64,000 nucleotides of DNA from Paenibacillus_E sp042676385. GTDB lineage: Bacteria; Bacillota; Bacilli; Paenibacillales; NBRC-103111. Position 1 is the stretch's first letter; the number at the start of each line of letters is the position of its first letter. The notes beneath the pieces were generated by a model that worked only from the letters and a program-made list of their open reading frames with translations, had not been told where the DNA came from and made no database searches. Shown here in pieces: positions 61,213 to 64,000 of this stretch. The DNA is taken from positions 1 through 64,000 of the forward strand of contig NZ_JBHTHA010000051.1 in assembly GCF_042676385.1 (NCBI RefSeq). Reading direction: 5' to 3'. A program made the translations under genes and the position numbers.

Positions 61213-62916
61213 ATGAACAACGTGAAACCGCTAAAGCTTATGCTGAGCTCATCGATCGCTCTTTCCATAGCATTGGCCAGTACAACAATAGCCCCCGTAT
61301 TGGCATCAGCAAGCCAACCGACTTCTCAAGTCAGTATAGCTGCAATTTCATCTATAAATCCTGGAGGAACGGTAACGATCACCGGCACATCAACAAACTC
61401 CGAAGTCATCGTGAAGGTCATTCGACCGACGGGGAGTGTTTTGTTTTTCGATATTGTTAAAGTAACGAATGGAGCTTTTTCTGATTCATTTGTTTTGAGC
61501 AGCAGCGAGTCTACCGGCACTTATAAAGTGGTCGCCGGACAAGCTGATACTGTAGACACGAAAGATCTTGTTGTTACTCTGCCACCTGTACCACCTGCAC
61601 CACCAGGACCTACCGGCGGTGGAGGTGGCACATCCAACTCCAACATTATTAATCCTGGCAATGTGGAAATAAGCCCCGGTGCTATCACCGCTAACAAAGT
61701 TACGGGTCCTGACGGCAAGGTTACGACCACAGTTACCATAGACAATAAATTTTTGAACGATGCTTTTAGCCAACTCAAGAGCCAAGGCAAAACGGATGGA
61801 TCGCCAGTCATCGCGATTAAAATCAACAGCGTAGACGCTAATGGTAAAACCAACGTTTCGGTCCCGGCATCCATACTTTTGGAAGGAATGAAAAATGTAC
61901 CGAATGCGGTGTTTCGAATTTACTCGGAAAAGGAGTCGTACTCACTTCCTTTACAGTTGCTTGACTTTGAAGCCATCGCCAAGTCATTAGGCGCAGATAG
62001 TTCAGCCGTAACCCTTCATGTGAATATTTCGGTCATGGGACCGGATATCGAGAAGCAGATTCAAGAGAGTGCCGGAAACAAAGGAGCCACTTCTCTAGGC
62101 CATTCCGTTGATTTCGGTGTTACCGCTGAAGGTAATGGTAAAACAGAAGAGCTGAACAACTTTGGAACTAACTATGTGGACCGGAGCATTGTGTATACAG
62201 GAACTGTAGATCCGAAGAATTCAACAGGAATCCTTTATGACCCAAAAACTCATGATATTTTCTTCGTTCCGACCGTTTTCAGCGGTAATTCCGATGGAAC
62301 CACACAAGCGAATATCAAACGAAATGGAAACAGTATCTATTCCGTTGTGACCTCCAATAAAACGTTTGATGATATCAAAGGACATTGGGCTAAATCCGAT
62401 ATTGAACTGTTGGCGTCCAAAATGGTCGTTAGCGGTACATCCGATAAGGATTTTGCCCCGGATCATAACATTACGCGAGCAGAATTTGCTGCCTTGCTCG
62501 TACGTTCACTTGCTTTAACTTCTGATGCGGCGTCAGCTTCATTCAAAGACGTTCTAGCAACCGATTGGTTTGCGGGTTCCATTGGCGCCGCGGTTAAAGC
62601 CAAATTGGTTAGCGGCTATGAAGACGGTACTTTCAAGCCTAACGCGCCAATCACCCGTGAGCAAATGGCTGTGATGGTAGCGAAGGCACTTAGCGCCGCT
62701 GGAAAAACAGTAGACAGCCAATCTGAGGCATTAAGCAAATTTAGCGACAATCTGCAAATTAGCGATTGGGCGAAGGCATCCGTCTCACAATCTGTAAAAG
62801 CGGGCATTATTTCAGGGATGACTGATACTACTTTCGTTCCATCCGCCAATGCAAGCCGCGCTCAAGCTGTTGTCATGCTGAAGCGATTGCTTCAATACGC
62901 ACAATTTATCAACTAA
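61213..62916 (+). CDS. SLH-domain surface protein
   Basis: A 567-residue wall-associated protein. A signal peptide (about 1-35) is followed by a beta domain (about 38-118), a Pro/Gly linker (PPVPPAPPGPTGGGGG) and a middle domain (about 145-380). Three C-terminal SLH repeats begin near 385, 450 and 510; typical sequences are FDDIKGHWAKSDIELL, ITRAEFAALLVRSL and ITREQMAVMVAKAL. SLH domains bind pyruvylated secondary wall polymer. It may anchor or assist the repeat protein encoded just upstream (inference). Confidence 0.93.
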   Translation: MNNVKPLKLMLSSSIALSIALASTTIAPVLASASQPTSQVSIAAISSINPGGTVTITGTSTNSEVIVKVIRPTGSVLFFDIVKVTNGAFSDSFVLSSSESTGTYKVVAGQADTVDTKDLVVTLPPVPPAPPGPTGGGGGTSNSNIINPGNVEISPGAITANKVTGPDGKVTTTVTIDNKFLNDAFSQLKSQGKTDGSPVIAIKINSVDANGKTNVSVPASILLEGMKNVPNAVFRIYSEKESYSLPLQLLDFEAIAKSLGADSSAVTLHVNISVMGPDIEKQIQESAGNKGATSLGHSVDFGVTAEGNGKTEELNNFGTNYVDRSIVYTGTVDPKNSTGILYDPKTHDIFFVPTVFSGNSDGTTQANIKRNGNSIYSVVTSNKTFDDIKGHWAKSDIELLASKMVVSGTSDKDFAPDHNITRAEFAALLVRSLALTSDAASASFKDVLATDWFAGSIGAAVKAKLVSGYEDGTFKPNAPITREQMAVMVAKALSAAGKTVDSQSEALSKFSDNLQISDWAKASVSQSVKAGIISGMTDTTFVPSANASRAQAVVMLKRLLQYAQFIN

Positions 62917-62933
62917 CAATCTGTTATACTGAA

Positions 62934-62980
62934 AAACAGTATCCAAAGTAGGCAGCAGCCTGCGTAGGGTACTGTTTTTT
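62934..62980 (+). terminator. Terminator of the SLH-protein gene
   Basis: AAACAGTATCC and GGGTACTGTTT pair with one bulge around a GC-rich loop, followed by six T. Confidence 0.85.
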
Positions 62981-63084
62981 GTATTTGCGACGCTTAAATA
63001 GAATCTCTTTTAAGAAAATTTCAATGATTTCCTGATAAAATGAGTAAAATTAAAGATATTACTTACGCCGGGAGGTTGATTCCG

Positions 63085-63771
63085 TTGAAAATATTGATCG
63101 TTGAAGATGACCTTCCGCTGCTTGAAGCGATTAAGGAGATTTTCGAAAATGAATCCTTCGATACGACAGGCGTTTCGACGGGGGATGAAGGATACTACTT
63201 GGCGGAGCAAGGGAGCTACGACCTTATCGTTCTTGATGTGATGCTGCCGGGCATGAACGGTCTAGACGTCGTGAAGCGATTGCGTACCCAGCAAGTCTCA
63301 ACGCCGGTCATCATGCTGACAGCAAAAGATAGCGTCGAGGACTGCGTGAGGGGACTGGACGCCGGGGCTGACGATTATGTGACGAAACCATTTGCCGTTA
63401 CCGTACTGCTCGCTAGGGCAAGGGCCGTATTAAGAAGACGCGGATCCCTTGATCTGGATGGGGAACTGTCATGCGGGCAAATTCATCTTGCGCCTAATTT
63501 AAGGGATGCTTTCGCGGGCGAACAGCCCCTAAGATTGAGTCCCAAAGAATATGAGCTATTGGAATTTTTCCTGTGCAATAAGGAACAGATTTTATCCAGG
63601 GATCAAATATTCGAACGGATTTGGGGATTCGATTCAGAATCTGCTTCGACTGCCGTTGATGTTTATATTCACCATCTGCGCAAGAAGCTTGCACCATATG
63701 GAGGGGATCTCTATTTAAAGACGATTCGCGGAGTAGGGTATTTATTTAAAGGAGATTCTAATGTTCAATAA
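63085..63771 (+). CDS. OmpR/PhoB-family response regulator
   Basis: A 228-residue regulator. Receiver domain: KILIVEDDLPLLEAI, phospho-Asp in LIVLDVMLPGMNG and MLTAKD; winged-helix domain with ILSRDQIFERIWGFDSESAS and TIRGVGYLF. The frame opens at 63040, but GGGAGGTTGAT is placed for the TTG at 63085, which gives the standard receiver start. It overlaps the following kinase by 11 bases. Target genes may include the adjacent surface proteins (inference). Confidence 0.93.
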   Translation: MKILIVEDDLPLLEAIKEIFENESFDTTGVSTGDEGYYLAEQGSYDLIVLDVMLPGMNGLDVVKRLRTQQVSTPVIMLTAKDSVEDCVRGLDAGADDYVTKPFAVTVLLARARAVLRRRGSLDLDGELSCGQIHLAPNLRDAFAGEQPLRLSPKEYELLEFFLCNKEQILSRDQIFERIWGFDSESASTAVDVYIHHLRKKLAPYGGDLYLKTIRGVGYLFKGDSNVQ

Positions 63772-64000
63772 AACGCGTGCTCGATTGGTTCTGTTAAATT
63801 CCGCTGTGCTGGTGTTAATTTTAATCGTAGCCGGGATCATCTTGTATGCTCATTTACGCTACCGGCTCTATCATCAAGTTGACGAAACTATTCTCAATAC
63901 GGCAAAAACCATGCAGTCCGGTTCTATTGATCAAATGCTTCAAGTCGATCATCCGGAACCTGATGCTGACCGGAGAACATCCTACTTTTTCTGGGATAAG
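63761..64000 (+). CDS. Sensor histidine kinase, 5' part only (cut by window end)
   Basis: Eighty codons are visible. AAAGGAG precedes the ATG at 63761, inside the end of the response-regulator gene. The sequence starts MFNKTRARLVLLNSAVLVLI, giving one membrane helix (about 8-30), followed by the start of an extracellular sensor region. The kinase domains lie beyond the window; identity rests on the coupled response regulator. Confidence 0.8.
   Translation, partial: MFNKTRARLVLLNSAVLVLILIVAGIILYAHLRYRLYHQVDETILNTAKTMQSGSIDQMLQVDHPEPDADRRTSYFFWDK

Overview
This window is the replication-origin neighbourhood of a spore-forming, low-to-mid GC Firmicute, almost certainly of the Paenibacillaceae. 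The gene order gyrA-gyrB-remB-recF-yaaA-dnaN-dnaA-oriC-rpmH-rnpA-yidC-jag-mnmE-mnmG-rsmG-noc-soj-spo0J is the conserved Bacillus-type origin. Spore genes (yyaC, a CotH-family kinase), a walRKHIJ operon and SLH/copper-amine-oxidase-like surface proteins fit Paenibacillus or a close relative. No rRNA, prophage, IS element or CRISPR array was found.

Layout. 1-10262: an HD-GYP protein and the leftward origin arm (gyrA to dnaA). 8758-8875 and 10263-10700: a bipartite oriC with a DnaA-trio unwinding element on the dnaN side and a DnaA-box cluster on the rpmH side. 10770-19863: rightward arm (rpmH to spo0J) with two parS sites. 19944-23768: cysteine-desulfurase-like enzyme, DUF4446, YyaC, DUF3343, MscS channel, DUF951. 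23838-27176: accessory island with tRNA-Ser(CGA), a divergent pair of a Lys-Ser-Gly repeat protein and a CotH-type kinase, a lipoprotein and small proteins. 27415-34215: rpsF-ssb-rpsR, cupin, MazG-like, YybS, GdpP, rplI, dnaB. 34216-36180: purA behind a candidate PurR operator, a sigma-A promoter and a roughly 320-nt leader that looks structured. 36584-39457: small proteins and a LysM/G5/M23 peptidase. 39586-47994: walRKHIJ, an HtrA protease, a CxxH/CxxC protein and rlmH. 48154-50049: amidohydrolase and MarR regulator facing each other across a shared operator region. 50164-50730: fused remnants of a MATE transporter and a TetR regulator. 50967-64000: envelope block (stalk-like secreted protein, MalT-type regulator, LTA-synthase-like enzyme, Tat-exported phosphoesterase, repeat protein, SLH protein, two-component system cut by the window edge).

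How it fits together. The left half is replication, segregation and translation housekeeping. The right half is envelope homeostasis: WalRK with its accessory proteins, HtrA, an M23 hydrolase, polyglycerolphosphate-type polymer synthesis and surface proteins. The best leads are the divergent Ser/Lys-repeat protein and CotH kinase, which parallels cotG/cotH; a dispersed hairpin repeat found four times in intergenic DNA whose end bases differ between copies but stay complementary; the purA leader; and the amidohydrolase/MarR switch in which a perfect palindrome fills the promoter spacer. Several genes are absent from a simple ORF list: rpmH, tRNA-Ser and a 48-codon gene at 37723-37869.
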